A stretch of 64,000 bases of DNA from Acinetobacter sp. SAAs474 (GCF_032823475.1 NZ_CP127915.1:930001-994000); one strand, 5' to 3'; counted from the first letter of the stretch, positions 1 through 10,704 are shown. Numbers and translations: made by a program. Notes: generated by a model from the letters alone, not told the origin.

Positions 1-1590
1 TCAAAAAAAGCACTATCTGAGATGTCCTTGTTGCATGATATGACCAGTCTTGCCAATAAAATTGCGAAAGAACGTGCACCGTCTAATCAAGTTATGTCTA
101 GTAGCGTAGAACAATTGCCAAGACATTTAAATGCATTATATCGTTATAGAACTGAGGTCGATGTACAAATAAAGCAAACTATCGTCTGTCTAAAGCAACG
201 CGGTTTTCCTAAGCTGGCAAATCAGTTACAACATCATTTACAACAAAGATTATCGATCGCTCGGCAGGCTGTTGATCATTATATTGAGTTACCCGCAGAA
301 CAGCGTAATGCACAAAAATTGGATCAAGCCATTCAAAAAATGTTTCTAGCATCGGACTGTTTACGTCCAATTTTACAAACACTAATCACACAAGATACAC
401 AACAAAAATCTGGTTTTTCACAGGATTATATCGTGATTGTTTTATTGTCCGATTTAAGGGATCAAGCCGGTAGAATGGCATCAAATATACTTGCTGCAGT
501 GACTTTTCAAGAAAAAATACCCGAAATTAATATTGTACGAGCCTTACAAACACAATATCAGTCTTATTCGTTATGGGAGTTAATTCATCGCTTACAACCA
601 GAACAATTACAAACAGCACAATATTTATTGTTATATCAAAAAGTAAAGGGGGAGTTGATTGATAATGCCATTCCAATCGTGTCACATTTGATTGCACAAA
701 GTCATCAACATCAACCTTTTTCCTTGAGTGGGGTTGATTTAACCCAAGTGTTACTTGATAAATTTTCGACGGTTGTACAGTTACAAACATATTTAATTGA
801 TCAGTCAATGCCCTTATTACAACAACAATATACGGCAGCATTACATCATTTTATTGCATCGGTCATTATTTCTATGATTGCATTTATGGCTGCTTTTATG
901 ACGTTATTTTATAGCCATACACGAATTTTTAAACCTTTAATTGAAATACGGCAAATGTTATTAAGTTTGCTTACATCTGCGCATGTTGATACAGCATCAT
1001 CTCCAGCGAATATTTCATTATTTGAGACCATACAAAAAATACAGCATCATTTACAACAGCGTGATGCTTTACAAAGACAATTACAATATATCGCACATAC
1101 AGATGCACTCACCGGTATCGCCAATCGTTTAGCTTTGGCCGATTATATTGCTGTTTTAGAACATGATCCGATCCAATTATGTCATACAGGTTTATTGATC
1201 GTTGATATTGATGATTTAAAAACGATTAATGATTGTGCAGGCCATATGATTGGTGATCAAATGATTCAATATGTGGCGACTCAATTAAAAACCTATTTAA
1301 CTCAATCTGATAGAGTTATTCGTTATGGTGGTGATGAGTTTGTTGTGATTTTAACGACAACAACTTTAGCGGATATGACCTTAATGGCTGAAAAAATTCG
1401 ACAGGAAATAGCCCAGAAAAAACTGACCATTACTGCGACTCAACAGCTTATTACCCTATCCGTGAGTATTGGGATTGCACTAGGTGCAGCGACTTGGCAT
1501 GAGTTATTTAATCGCGCTGATCAGTCATTATTAAAGGCTAAAGCAACTGGGAAAAATAAAATTTTAGTATCACAGACGATTGTGCATTGA
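1..1590 (+). CDS. Membrane-associated GGDEF diguanylate cyclase, 5' end possibly outside window
   Basis: Predicted to make cyclic di-GMP from two GTP at the inner membrane. Counting from the ATG at 22, the GGDEF signature (YGGDEF) is at about residues 435-440, preceded by the usual TDALTGIANR block near residue 365. A hydrophobic segment at about residues 280-300 lies between a long glutamine-rich helical N-terminal region and the cyclase domain, so the N-terminal part is a plausible sensor. The frame is open back to base 1, so the true start may lie upstream and the protein could be longer than 522 residues. The inhibitory RxxD site normally just before GGDEF reads TQSD here, so product inhibition may be absent. 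Family call is firm; the signal sensed is unknown. Confidence 0.85.
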   Translation, partial: SKKALSEMSLLHDMTSLANKIAKERAPSNQVMSSSVEQLPRHLNALYRYRTEVDVQIKQTIVCLKQRGFPKLANQLQHHLQQRLSIARQAVDHYIELPAEQRNAQKLDQAIQKMFLASDCLRPILQTLITQDTQQKSGFSQDYIVIVLLSDLRDQAGRMASNILAAVTFQEKIPEINIVRALQTQYQSYSLWELIHRLQPEQLQTAQYLLLYQKVKGELIDNAIPIVSHLIAQSHQHQPFSLSGVDLTQVLLDKFSTVVQLQTYLIDQSMPLLQQQYTAALHHFIASVIISMIAFMAAFMTLFYSHTRIFKPLIEIRQMLLSLLTSAHVDTASSPANISLFETIQKIQHHLQQRDALQRQLQYIAHTDALTGIANRLALADYIAVLEHDPIQLCHTGLLIVDIDDLKTINDCAGHMIGDQMIQYVATQLKTYLTQSDRVIRYGGDEFVVILTTTTLADMTLMAEKIRQEIAQKKLTITATQQLITLSVSIGIALGAATWHELFNRADQSLLKAKATGKNKILVSQTIVH

Positions 1591-1769
1591 TAACCCGCTA
1601 AAATGGTGTGATGAATATTGTATTGATCATCATCCAACAGTCTTGGTAATGGTAAAATGCAAGGATTGAGTGAAAATTGATGCATGATGTTGCGTTTATT
1701 TTAGTGTGATCTGTCAGCTGAATCAAAATGATCATGGATCAAGATTAAAGCATTTATAAGGGATGATAT

Positions 1770-1806
1770 GGCAATATTCACCACCGTGAAGGTGGTGAAT
1801 ATTGCC
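1770..1806. repeat. Perfect 16-bp inverted repeat downstream of uvrA
   Basis: Two perfectly complementary 16-base arms (1770-1785 and 1791-1806) flank a 5-base loop. The hairpin sits between the convergent GGDEF gene and uvrA, 8 bp past the uvrA stop. It lacks a run of T on either side, so it is not a canonical intrinsic terminator. It could stabilise mRNA 3' ends or end both transcripts. Confidence 0.6.
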
Positions 1807-1814
1807 TTAAATGT

Positions 1815-4649
1815 TTAATGATTTAATAAAGGTTTTAAAAATCTCGCTGTATGTGACACAGTCGATTGAACAATCTCTTCAGGCGTTCCTTCAGCAATAA
1901 TTTGTCCGCCACCTGCACCACCTTCAGGACCAAGATCAATAATCCAGTCAGCTGTTTTAATGACATCTAGATTATGCTCAATCACCACAATAGTATTCCC
2001 TTTATTGCGTAGTTCATGCAGGATATCGAGTAGTTTGGCAATATCATGAAAATGCAATCCAGTCGTTGGTTCATCCAGTATATACAGAGTTTTACCAGTA
2101 TCACGTTTGGCAAGCTCACGTGCGAGTTTTACACGCTGTGCTTCACCACCGGACAGTGTGGTGGCTGATTGTCCTAGACGAATATAACCTAAACCGACTT
2201 GATGCAAGGTTTCTAAACGACGATGAATGACAGGAATCGCTTCAAAAAAATGCATGGCATCTTCTACCGTCATTTCTAATACATCGGAAATATTACGGCC
2301 TTTATAATTGACTTCCAATGTTTCACGATTATAACGTTTACCATGACAAGCATCACAAGGGACATACATATCAGGTAGAAAATGCATCGCAACTTTAATC
2401 ATGCCATCACCCTCACAGGCTTCGCAGCGGCCGCCTTTGACATTAAAAGAAAAGCGCCCTGCAGCATATCCTCGGCCTTTGGCTTCTGGTGTTTGGGCAA
2501 ATAATTCACGAATAGGGGTAAATAATCCCGTATATGTGGCTGGATTAGAGCGTGGTGTACGACCAATTGGGCTTTGATCAATATCGACCACTTTATCTAG
2601 AAATTGTAATCCATCAATCGAATCAAATTTTTCTGCATTCAGTGTTGTTGCACCATTTAATTGTGTTGCCGCTAATGGTAATAGGGTTCGATTAATTAAA
2701 GTGGATTTTCCTGATCCAGAAACACCTGTGATACACGTCATGATTCCTAATGGAATGATTAAATCGACATGTTTTAAATTGTGGCCAGCAGCACCTAATA
2801 ATTTAATTTTTTCATCGATTTTGGGTGGTTGGACACGCGTTTTTGGAACTGAAATTTTTAATTGGCCAGATAAGTATTGACCCGTCAATGAGTTGGGATT
2901 TGCTGCAATTTCTGCATATGTTCCTTCAGCAATGACATGACCACCATGAATCCCAGCACCAGGACCAATATCAATAATATGATCTGCGGCACGAATGGCA
3001 TCTTCATCATGTTCTACCACCAATACCGTATTGCCGAGGTCACGTAGACGAACCAAGGTTTCTAATAAACGGTCATTATCACGTTGATGTAAACCAATCG
3101 ATGGTTCATCAAGAACATACATTACCCCCATTAAACCTGCCCCAATTTGTGAAGCCAAGCGAATACGTTGCGCCTCACCACCAGATAAAGTTTCAGCAGA
3201 TCGAGAAAGACTTAAATAATTGAGTCCGACCGAGACGAGAAAATGTAACCGTTCACGAATTTCTTTAAAAATTTTGTCTGCGATTTCACCTTTAGCACCA
3301 TCCAGTTGTAATGCTTGATAATAATGCTCAGCATCACCGATTGACATTTGAGTAATCTGTGCAATGGTTTTATCTAATATTTTGACATGGCGTGAAATTT
3401 CATTGAGACGTGAACCACCACATGCATCACATGCGGCATTAGACAAATATTGTGCTAAATCATCACGTACATAATTACTTTCTGTTTCACGATAACGGCG
3501 TTCTAAATGCGGTAGAATGCCTTCAAAGCTTTGTAATCGTTGATGATGGCGACCACGCTCATCAATATAACTTAAATCAATTTTTTCTTTACCTGTGCCA
3601 TATAAAAATTTCTTTTGTGTATGGCTATCGAGTTGCTGCCATGGCGTATCTAAAGCAAAACCAAAATGCTCAGCAACTTTTTCCAGCATGCTATAGTAGT
3701 AAGGGCGCTGACGATCCCAACCACGAATCGCCCCTTGGCTAATCGAAAGATCTCGATTTGGAATTAACTTATCTGCACTAAAATGACTACGTGTACCTAA
3801 ACCATCACATACTGGACAGGCACCGAATGGATTATTAAAAGAAAATAAGCGTGGTTCGAGTTCTGCAACAGCACGATCACATTCAGGGCAAGAATGTTTT
3901 GCGGAAAAAACACGATCAGGCGATTCTTGATTCATCCAAGAAAGAATTGCAATATCAGCTCCCAAGCGCAGCGCGGTTTCAAAAGACTCTGCAATACGAT
4001 TACCTAAATCATCACGAACTTTAAAGCGATCAACGACAACTTCAATATGATGTTTTTTCTTTTTGTCTAATTCGGGAATAGGATCAATCTCCATAATTTC
4101 CCCATCGACACGTGCACGGACAAAACCTTGGCTTTGTAACTGTTCAAATAGTGCGGTGTATTCTCCTTTTCGATCACGGACTACAGGTGCAAGCAGCATC
4201 AGTGCTGTCCCTTCAGGAAGTGCTTTAACGGCATCTACCATTTCGGTTACCGTTTGCGCCACCATAGGCAAATCATGCTCAGGACAATAGGGGGTACCGA
4301 CCCGTGCATAAAGCAAACGTAAATAGTCGTAAATTTCAGTAATAGTACCGACCGTTGAACGAGGGTTATGGCTGGTTGATTTTTGTTCAATGGCAATTGC
4401 AGGACTTAGGCCTTCAATCGCATCAACTTCTGGCTTTTCCATTTGTGACAAAAACTGCCGTGCATAGGCTGAAAGCGATTCAACATAACGGCGTTGTCCT
4501 TCAGCATATAAGGTATCGAAGGCAAGGGAAGATTTCCCTGAACCTGAAAGTCCCGTGATCACCACAAACTTGTCGCGTGGAATATCGAGTGACACATTCT
4601 TTAAGTTATGGGTACGTGCACCTCGAATACGGATATGACTTTGGCTCAT
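1815..4649 (-). CDS. uvrA: UvrABC excinuclease subunit A
   Basis: DNA-damage recognition ATPase of nucleotide excision repair, acting in the cytoplasm as a dimer with UvrB. Two ABC modules are visible: the first Walker A (GLSGSGKS) at about residues 33-40 and the second (GVSGSGKST) in the C-terminal half. ABC signatures (LSGGEAQR) and zinc-finger CxxC pairs ([13 protein letters not shown]) are present. The start at 4649 ([10 protein letters not shown]) is chosen because the longer frame, to 4697, adds 16 residues not seen in the family; the resulting 944 residues match the usual length of about 940. It is convergent with the GGDEF gene. Confidence 0.98.
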   Translation of the reverse strand: MSQSHIRIRGARTHNLKNVSLDIPRDKFVVITGLSGSGKSSLAFDTLYAEGQRRYVESLSAYARQFLSQMEKPEVDAIEGLSPAIAIEQKSTSHNPRSTVGTITEIYDYLRLLYARVGTPYCPEHDLPMVAQTVTEMVDAVKALPEGTALMLLAPVVRDRKGEYTALFEQLQSQGFVRARVDGEIMEIDPIPELDKKKKHHIEVVVDRFKVRDDLGNRIAESFETALRLGADIAILSWMNQESPDRVFSAKHSCPECDRAVAELEPRLFSFNNPFGACPVCDGLGTRSHFSADKLIPNRDLSISQGAIRGWDRQRPYYYSMLEKVAEHFGFALDTPWQQLDSHTQKKFLYGTGKEKIDLSYIDERGRHHQRLQSFEGILPHLERRYRETESNYVRDDLAQYLSNAACDACGGSRLNEISRHVKILDKTIAQITQMSIGDAEHYYQALQLDGAKGEIADKIFKEIRERLHFLVSVGLNYLSLSRSAETLSGGEAQRIRLASQIGAGLMGVMYVLDEPSIGLHQRDNDRLLETLVRLRDLGNTVLVVEHDEDAIRAADHIIDIGPGAGIHGGHVIAEGTYAEIAANPNSLTGQYLSGQLKISVPKTRVQPPKIDEKIKLLGAAGHNLKHVDLIIPLGIMTCITGVSGSGKSTLINRTLLPLAATQLNGATTLNAEKFDSIDGLQFLDKVVDIDQSPIGRTPRSNPATYTGLFTPIRELFAQTPEAKGRGYAAGRFSFNVKGGRCEACEGDGMIKVAMHFLPDMYVPCDACHGKRYNRETLEVNYKGRNISDVLEMTVEDAMHFFEAIPVIHRRLETLHQVGLGYIRLGQSATTLSGGEAQRVKLARELAKRDTGKTLYILDEPTTGLHFHDIAKLLDILHELRNKGNTIVVIEHNLDVIKTADWIIDLGPEGGAGGGQIIAEGTPEEIVQSTVSHTARFLKPLLNH

Positions 4650-4812
4650 AAAGACTTCTCGAACAGAATACGTGGAAAGGTCTATATGATAGCGCATGAA
4701 AATTGTTCAAGTACAAACTAAAACAATTAAAACGTCAAATTATGACGTATTTATACCATAACAGCACAGTTCAATACTGTGCTTAAATCATATGAATATT
4801 AAGTTGAATCAT

Positions 4813-5196
4813 TTAAGCAATATGGCATAGGCCTGCATAGGGCCGTTCAAAAATCGAATCGATTGCTTCAAAACATTGTTGCCGTGGTTGTTGAGTTTGC
4901 CCAAAGGAGTAATGAATAACAAGACGTTCTAATTCAGAAAGCAATTGATCATACTGTAGAGCAAAATCATGCAGATCAAGAAAATCAAAGTTCAGTGTAG
5001 GATTGCAATTATAACGTTCAATAAAGTTAAGTAATAATTGTTGAATTTTACGATTGGTAAAATAAAGTAAATAGGTTGCCGCAGAACCACAATGTAAGCA
5101 ACCTTGATTTAAATAAATTTCTTCTTGTTCAAACCAGCATTTTCTGAGTGTAATTATGGCACGAATGGCTTCAGTCCCTTGGGTTTCATATGGCAT
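4813..5196 (-). CDS. Conserved hypothetical protein with a Fur-box promoter
   Basis: A 127-residue soluble protein of no family I recognise. It has a CLHCG cysteine pair near the N-terminus, a helical middle and further cysteines near the C-terminus, so metal or Fe-S binding is possible but unproven. The start at 5196 (MPYETQ) is preferred because GGAG lies about 9 bases upstream; an in-frame TTG at 5211 is the alternative. A strong Fur-box match at 5226-5244 sits just upstream, which suggests induction in iron limitation. It follows uvrA on the same strand with a gap of about 160 bp. Confidence 0.7.
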   Translation of the reverse strand: MPYETQGTEAIRAIITLRKCWFEQEEIYLNQGCLHCGSAATYLLYFTNRKIQQLLLNFIERYNCNPTLNFDFLDLHDFALQYDQLLSELERLVIHYSFGQTQQPRQQCFEAIDSIFERPYAGLCHIA

Positions 5197-5225
5197 GGGA
5201 TGGTACTCCAATTTCTGTAGAATTT

Positions 5226-5244
5226 AATGATAATTATTCTCAAT
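5226..5244 (-). promoter_or_regulatory. Candidate Fur box
   Basis: Read on the minus strand the 19 bases are ATTGAGAATAATTATCATT, very close to the gammaproteobacterial Fur consensus built from repeated NAT(A/T)AT-type hexamers. It lies 30 bp upstream of the chosen start of the 127-aa gene on the same strand. This is a motif match read by eye, not scored against a matrix. Confidence 0.7.
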
Positions 5245-5570
5245 TGAGGTTATTTTAAGACTTTAGTTATAAAATGCAAGATGAATTCTATGTATGATGT
5301 ATTTAATTTTGATCACATGGCGTGTAATAGATGATCTTTTGGCGATGAAGATGTCAAACTAGATTTAAGTCACTCTGTATGGTGATGATATTATGGATCA
5401 TTATTGGATGAAATTGGTTTTTAATCACAGTAATTATTCAGATATCGTAGTGATTAAAATAATGTACTTGTAGTGTATTTTATCTGGATAGATATCATCA
5501 TCAGATAACAAGTTGAGTGGATGGATGATCAGACTTAATCATGCACTTTAAGTGTTGAATCAAGAATTTT
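5245..5570. other. Intergenic region, mostly featureless
   Basis: AT-rich DNA between the Fur-controlled gene and the GlpM-like gene. It must contain promoter elements for the gene on the plus strand, but no convincing -35/-10 pair stands out. No small ORF with a ribosome binding site was recognised. Confidence 0.4.
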
Positions 5571-5927
5571 TTGAAAATTGAGTGTGCAGTGTTAGCGTTG
5601 TTTTTTAAGTGTATGCTGGGTGCAATTGCAGTTTTGATGATTGCAATTTTATCTAAGAGCAAATTATTTTATATTGCAGGTTTAATCCCGCTTTTCCCAA
5701 CATTTGCTTTAATTGCACATATTATTGTAGCTCAGCAACAGGGTGCTGAAGCATTACGTCAGACGGCATTATTTGGTCTTTGGTCGTTAATCCCTTATTT
5801 TATCTATTTGCTGGCAGTCTATATACTGGCCATTAAAATGCCACTCTGGTCTTGTCTGATGATTGCAACACTGTGTTGGATCATGGCTGCAATCCTGTTA
5901 ATTTACTTTTGGAATAAGTGGTATTGA
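5571..5927 (+). CDS. GlpM-like small membrane protein
   Basis: A 118-residue polytopic inner-membrane protein with about four hydrophobic segments. The central stretch FPTFALIAHIIV followed by FGLWSLIPYFIYL is characteristic of the GlpM family, described in Pseudomonas near glycerol-metabolism genes and linked there to alginate production; its biochemical role is not settled. The frame opens with TTG at 5571 and no strong Shine-Dalgarno is visible, so the exact start is uncertain. Confidence 0.7.
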   Translation: MKIECAVLALFFKCMLGAIAVLMIAILSKSKLFYIAGLIPLFPTFALIAHIIVAQQQGAEALRQTALFGLWSLIPYFIYLLAVYILAIKMPLWSCLMIATLCWIMAAILLIYFWNKWY

Positions 5928-6022
5928 TTCATTTTGATTGCAACCATATCAACTATAATTTGAGTATAAACATCTATTAACATGGCGATTGAGCACAATA
6001 TTAATAGATGCTGAGTATGATT

Positions 6023-6694
6023 TTAAGGGGTTAAACCGTGCCACTGTTGTTGATGGTAGGCACTGTCCCAAAATAACCATTCCAACTGTGCACCACGTGT
6101 ATAAGCCTGATGCATCTTTTCCAGTGTATCTGCATCACAACGTGCTGCGATACGATCTATGGTGGCAATCACTTGAGCAACTGCAGTATGGAAGTCTTCA
6201 CCAGAATAAGTATCAATCCAAGCCTGATAAGGATTATTATCGACAGCATGCTGAACAATTGCTTTACCAACCTCAGCATAAATCCAGAAACAAGGTAGTA
6301 ATGCAGCTAAAACAACTGGATAGCTTTCAGACCATGCGGTTGCTGTTAAAAAACTGGTATAATGATGACATGCTAAAGTAAGTGGTGTTTGTTCAAACTG
6401 TACTTTTGAAATTGCAAAATCTTGCATAAAATCACGATGTAAGCTGCGTTCAACCACAATGGCAATTTTTGCTGCTTCGGTAAATTGAATCACATCATCA
6501 GCATCAAATGCCTTGGCTGCACATATGGCTAAAGCACGACCATATGCCAATAAATAATGTGCATCTTGAATGACATAATGACAAAATGCAGTTGGATCTA
6601 AAGTGCCTGAACTTAGCTCTTGATTAAAAGGGTGATGGAGTATTTTTTGGTATAAATCAATATTTTTATGCCAAACATCTTGAGAAAAATGCAT
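6023..6694 (-). CDS. tenA: TenA family aminopyrimidine aminohydrolase (thiaminase II)
   Basis: Thiamine-salvage enzyme that hydrolyses aminopyrimidine breakdown products of thiamine. All family active-site positions are present with the Bacillus subtilis TenA numbering: Asp44, Tyr47, Cys135 (in LLPCFWIY) and Glu205. The length of 223 residues is typical. The gene stands alone; no TPP riboswitch is recognisable upstream and no other thiamine gene is near. Confidence 0.92.
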   Translation of the reverse strand: MHFSQDVWHKNIDLYQKILHHPFNQELSSGTLDPTAFCHYVIQDAHYLLAYGRALAICAAKAFDADDVIQFTEAAKIAIVVERSLHRDFMQDFAISKVQFEQTPLTLACHHYTSFLTATAWSESYPVVLAALLPCFWIYAEVGKAIVQHAVDNNPYQAWIDTYSGEDFHTAVAQVIATIDRIAARCDADTLEKMHQAYTRGAQLEWLFWDSAYHQQQWHGLTP

Positions 6695-7212
6695 TGCAGG
6701 TCCGTGATCATTTATTTAAAAGTATGATGAAGACTATCATAGATCAACTGTAAAATATTGAGTCTATCGATTAGGATTGCTATTCGAGTGATTGCGATAG
6801 AAAAAATGATATCGAGATTTGGGATGACTTGCTTAAAAGCGTCATCATTACTGCTTAAACTTCAAGAATATGCTTTTGACTGTACTGGGTTTAAATAGCT
6901 GTGATGCTATGGATTAAAAGGGTGACTGATCTCTTTTTGTTTTAGCATAAGTGACTCAATGATTTACAATCCCGAGCTATGAATGCTATGGCGCAATCAT
7001 CAGAAATGATCTAAAGATCATGTAGATCTTGCAATAAAAGTATGGCGATATCAAAACTGTTAAAATATCGATCATCGGTATTTAAACCGTGCCAAGAGCA
7101 TAGTTGTTACGAAACAATGTTTTTTCATGGAATCAGCATCTAGTTATAAATCCCTTTGTTTTGGTGAGGGGAAGATGTTCAATTCTATCTGTATATTTAT
7201 GTAGGTCATGTT
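6695..7212. other. 518-bp divergent intergenic region
   Basis: Lies between the divergent tenA and DUF475 genes and must hold both promoters. Several short imperfect repeats of the GATCAT type occur near 7010-7075. I looked for a manganese (yybP-ykoY) leader because TerC-like genes often carry one, but saw no convincing consensus. Confidence 0.35.
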
Positions 7213-8304
7213 ATGTTGAAACATTTTGGTTTCTCAATCATTTTTACAATTGTCTGCTTAGCCATTTCTGCCTATTGGGGATTGACGCATGGTCCCAATG
7301 CTGGATTGCAAGCGATGTTTTCAGCATTGACAATTACCGCAATCTTGGCAGTTTTAGAAGTCTCTTTATCTTTTGATAATGCTGTAGTGAATGCATCAGT
7401 CCTAAGAGGTTGGGATCATTTTTGGAAAATGATTTTTTTAACTGTGGGTATTTTAATTGCTGTATTCGGGATGCGGTTAATTTTTCCGGTGGCGATTGTG
7501 GCGATTACTGCCGATATGGCGATGATGGAAGTGGTTGAATTAGCACTTAATCAGCCCACCGCATATGCGGCCAAATTGCTGGATCATCATGCAGAAATTG
7601 CGGCTTTTGGCGGTGCTTTTTTGTCATTGGTCTTTTTAAATTTCTTTTTAGATAGTGGTAAAGATACCCATTGGTTTAAATTTATTGAACGTCGTTTAGC
7701 CAATTTAGCCAATGTTCCTGCGATGTCAGTCTTTATCGCGTTAGTTGCATTATTAGTGATGGCAATGAATGTAGATGAAGCCAAACGTTTGGTGGTCACC
7801 CTAGCAGGTATTTGGGGGATTGTTATCTATATTGGTGTACAAGTATTAAGTCACCTTTTGGGCGGTGAGCCTGATGTTGATGAAAATGGCCAAGCCGTTG
7901 GACATGATGCAAATGGTGCCTCTACGGGAGTCATTAAAGCCGGTATTGGCGGATTTTTATATCTTGAAGTCTTAGATGCATCTTTTAGTTTTGATGGTGT
8001 AATTGGTGCATTTGCGATTACATCTGATGTCGTCATCATTATGCTGGGCTTGGCGATTGGTGCCATGTTTGTCCGTTCGATGACGATTTATTTGGTCGAA
8101 AAAGGCACACTAGATGCATATATTTATCTAGAACATGGTGCACACTATGCCATTGGTGCTTTGGCTATGATTATGTTTGTCAGTGGTACAGGGATACATG
8201 TACCCGAAGTGGTTACAGGATTAATCGGTATCGTCTTTATTGTTTGGGCAGTCATTGCATCTATTCAATACAAGAAAGTACAAAATACATCCTCTTCAAT
8301 GTGA
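7213..8304 (+). CDS. DUF475/TerC-like integral membrane protein
   Basis: A 363-residue protein with eight or more hydrophobic segments. The paired acidic motifs LEVSLSFDNAVV (about residues 50-60) and LEVLDASFSFDGVIG are the hallmark of the TerC/DUF475 superfamily, whose members are implicated in metal (manganese or calcium) export and tellurite resistance. The substrate of this protein is unknown. Start ATG 7213 fits the family N-terminus. It is monocistronic, with long gaps on both sides. Confidence 0.88.
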   Translation: MLKHFGFSIIFTIVCLAISAYWGLTHGPNAGLQAMFSALTITAILAVLEVSLSFDNAVVNASVLRGWDHFWKMIFLTVGILIAVFGMRLIFPVAIVAITADMAMMEVVELALNQPTAYAAKLLDHHAEIAAFGGAFLSLVFLNFFLDSGKDTHWFKFIERRLANLANVPAMSVFIALVALLVMAMNVDEAKRLVVTLAGIWGIVIYIGVQVLSHLLGGEPDVDENGQAVGHDANGASTGVIKAGIGGFLYLEVLDASFSFDGVIGAFAITSDVVIIMLGLAIGAMFVRSMTIYLVEKGTLDAYIYLEHGAHYAIGALAMIMFVSGTGIHVPEVVTGLIGIVFIVWAVIASIQYKKVQNTSSSM

Positions 8305-8689
8305 TCTGCAGCATAGTGTTAATAGATGATATGCGTACTGCAAAAATCATACGCTACCATCATAATTTCTGTTTCAAAAGTTTACTCGTTGTTGTTTAAT
8401 AAATCAGTTAAGGTATATGGCTGTATATGGCTAAGATAGCTTAATCGTATAGCGAATTTGGCGATAGATAAGGTTGTTGATATCGCCAATGGGGGATATT
8501 TATGAGGATCAGACAAGTATTTATAATCAATATAAAAAATCAATTCGCACGATCTATTCTACATAAATGTACGGGTGTATTTTTTACTTTTCATTGATGA
8601 TAAAAATTGATTTGACCTGAAATAGATATTGGGAAAATGATTGAATATTCTATAATCTTCAAATGATATTAATGAGTTAGTAATCGTCT
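8305..8689. promoter_or_regulatory. Intergenic region with a candidate promoter for the MFS gene
   Basis: Most of this stretch shows nothing recognisable. Near its right end TATAAT at 8651-8656 is preceded by TTGGGA at 8629-8634 with a 16-bp spacer, a reasonable sigma-70 promoter about 35 bp upstream of the MFS start. Confidence 0.45.
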
Positions 8690-10054
8690 ATGATGAATGC
8701 CTTAGAACGTCGCTCAACCTTTGCTTTAAGCAGTATTTTTGCTTTACGCATGTTGGGTTTGTTCATGATTATTCCTGTATTTTCAATTGCAGGACAGTCA
8801 TATGAATATGCAACACCAGCTTTAATTGGTCTCGCTGTTGGTATTTATGGATTAACACAAGCCATACTGCAAATTCCTTTTAGTTTAATTGCAGATCGTT
8901 ATAGTCGTAAGCCTTTGGTGGTGATTGGTTTATTATTATTTGCTTTAGGTGGTGCAATTGCTGCCATGTCTGAGACTATTTATGGCGTGATTATTGGTCG
9001 TGCTATTGCAGGTGGGGGAGCTGTTTCTGCGGTTGTGATGGCATTACTTGCCGATGTAACACGAGAAGAACAACGTAGTAAAGCCATGGCCATGATGGGT
9101 ATGAGTATTGGACTTTCCTTTACCATTGCCTTTAGTTTGGGACCATGGTTAACCAGTTTGGTTGGAATCTCAGGTTTGTTCTGGGTGACCACTTGTATGG
9201 GTATTGTTGCCATTTTTATGTTAATGCTGGTCCCTAAAGTCACTCGACATCACCGTAATTTTCAACAGGGTTATTTAAGCCAGTTAAAGCATGTGCTTAA
9301 AATGGGTGATCTAAATCGTTTACATGTATCGGTTTTCTCCTTGCATTTATTATTAACGGCCATGTTTATTTATATTCCATTCCAGTTAATTGAATTTGCA
9401 GATATTCCTTTGGAAAAACATGGCTTAGTTTATCTTCCATTGTTGGTCATTAGCTTATTTTTTGCATTTCCAAGTATTATTTTTGCTGAAAAATATCGCA
9501 AAATGCGAGGAATATTCTTAACAGCGATTGCAGGGATTATTTTAGGTTTAGTGGTTCTTATTTTTGGTTATCAATCTAAATATATATTACTCATTGGGCT
9601 AGGATTATTTTTTGTCGCCTTTAATATTATGGAAGCATTACTGCCTTCTTGGTTATCTAAGTCCGCACCGATTCAATCTAAAGCAACAGCTATGGGGGTG
9701 AATGCCAGCAGTCAATTTCTAGGTGCATTCTTTGGCGGAATTGTGGGTGGACAATTGTTATTACTGCACAATACTGCATTGGGATGGGGTATTCTGGCAG
9801 CTGTTGCACTCATCTGGTTGATCATTAGTTTTGGATTGGCTCAGCCACGTTATTTGTCATCACTGGTATTAAGCTTACCTGATGGTAAAAAAACAGATGA
9901 ATGGACTTCTCAGTTATTGGCCATTCATGGTATTGAAGAAGTGGTGGTGATGCATGAACAACAAGTTGCTTATGTAAAAATAGATAAACATCAAATAAAT
10001 GAAGTTTCGCGACAACATTTAACGCACTTGTTAGGGAAAGAGGTAGCCATTTAA
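8690..10054 (+). CDS. YajR-like major facilitator transporter with C-terminal soluble domain
   Basis: A 454-residue MFS carrier with about twelve hydrophobic segments. Motif A appears as IADRYSRKP after TM2, and motif C-like glycines (MSIGLSFTIAFSLGPW) fall in TM5, typical of drug/H+ antiporters. The last 60 residues (from about 395) form a soluble ferredoxin-like region (HGIEEVVVMHEQQVAYVKID), as in YajR, whose YAM domain follows the twelve TM helices. Two adjacent ATG codons (8690, 8693) are possible starts. The order uvrA-MFS-ssb is familiar in Acinetobacter. Substrate unknown. Confidence 0.85.
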   Translation: MMNALERRSTFALSSIFALRMLGLFMIIPVFSIAGQSYEYATPALIGLAVGIYGLTQAILQIPFSLIADRYSRKPLVVIGLLLFALGGAIAAMSETIYGVIIGRAIAGGGAVSAVVMALLADVTREEQRSKAMAMMGMSIGLSFTIAFSLGPWLTSLVGISGLFWVTTCMGIVAIFMLMLVPKVTRHHRNFQQGYLSQLKHVLKMGDLNRLHVSVFSLHLLLTAMFIYIPFQLIEFADIPLEKHGLVYLPLLVISLFFAFPSIIFAEKYRKMRGIFLTAIAGIILGLVVLIFGYQSKYILLIGLGLFFVAFNIMEALLPSWLSKSAPIQSKATAMGVNASSQFLGAFFGGIVGGQLLLLHNTALGWGILAAVALIWLIISFGLAQPRYLSSLVLSLPDGKKTDEWTSQLLAIHGIEEVVVMHEQQVAYVKIDKHQINEVSRQHLTHLLGKEVAI

Positions 10055-10105
10055 GCATAACTCTTATAAAGTAAAATATAGAAACAGATAGGAAGAATAG
10101 ATCTA

Positions 10106-10672
10106 ATGCGCGGTGTAAATAAAGTTATTTTGGTGGGAACTTTAGGTCGAGACCCTGAAACGAAAACTTTTCCAAACGGTGGGTCATTGACTCAATTTTC
10201 CATTGCAACTAGCGAGTCTTGGGTGGATAAAAACTCGGGTGAACGTAAAGAGCAAACAGAATGGCATCGTATTGTTTTACATAATCGTTTAGGTGAAATT
10301 GCACAGCAATATCTACGTAAAGGTTCTAAAGTCTATATTGAAGGTTCACTAAGAACTCGTCAGTGGACAGATCAAAATGGTCAGGAACGTTATACCACAG
10401 AAATTCGTGGTGAACAGATGCAAATGCTTGATAGTAACCGTCAACAAGGTGAGCAAGGTCAAGCGGGTTTTGAACAGCCACGTTTTAACAATAACCAAAC
10501 GGGTTATGCAGCTAACAATACTCAGCAAACGGGTTATGCTAATCAAGGCAATTTTAATCAAAACCAAGCTGGTGGCGGTTATGCCAATAATAATGCCAAT
10601 AGCTTTGCTGCAAAACCTCAAGCAGCACCATCGCCTGCACCAGTAGATTTAGATGATGATTTACCGTTTTAA
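10106..10672 (+). CDS. ssb: Single-stranded DNA-binding protein
   Basis: Coats single-stranded DNA in replication, recombination and repair. An N-terminal OB fold ([18 protein letters not shown] through about residue 110) is followed by a glutamine/asparagine/glycine-rich linker and the conserved acidic tip DDDLPF that recruits partner proteins. Length of 188 residues is typical for Acinetobacter. It lies 51 bp after the MFS gene on the same strand and is followed by a strong terminator. Confidence 0.97.
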   Translation: MRGVNKVILVGTLGRDPETKTFPNGGSLTQFSIATSESWVDKNSGERKEQTEWHRIVLHNRLGEIAQQYLRKGSKVYIEGSLRTRQWTDQNGQERYTTEIRGEQMQMLDSNRQQGEQGQAGFEQPRFNNNQTGYAANNTQQTGYANQGNFNQNQAGGGYANNNANSFAAKPQAAPSPAPVDLDDDLPF

Positions 10673-10704
10673 AGTGTACTGATAATACTTTATTGATGTA
10701 ATTG

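Noticed and set aside
6960-7210. Possible manganese (yybP-ykoY) riboswitch upstream of the DUF475 gene
   Set aside because: The family context made it plausible, but the conserved loop sequences could not be found at the right spacing.
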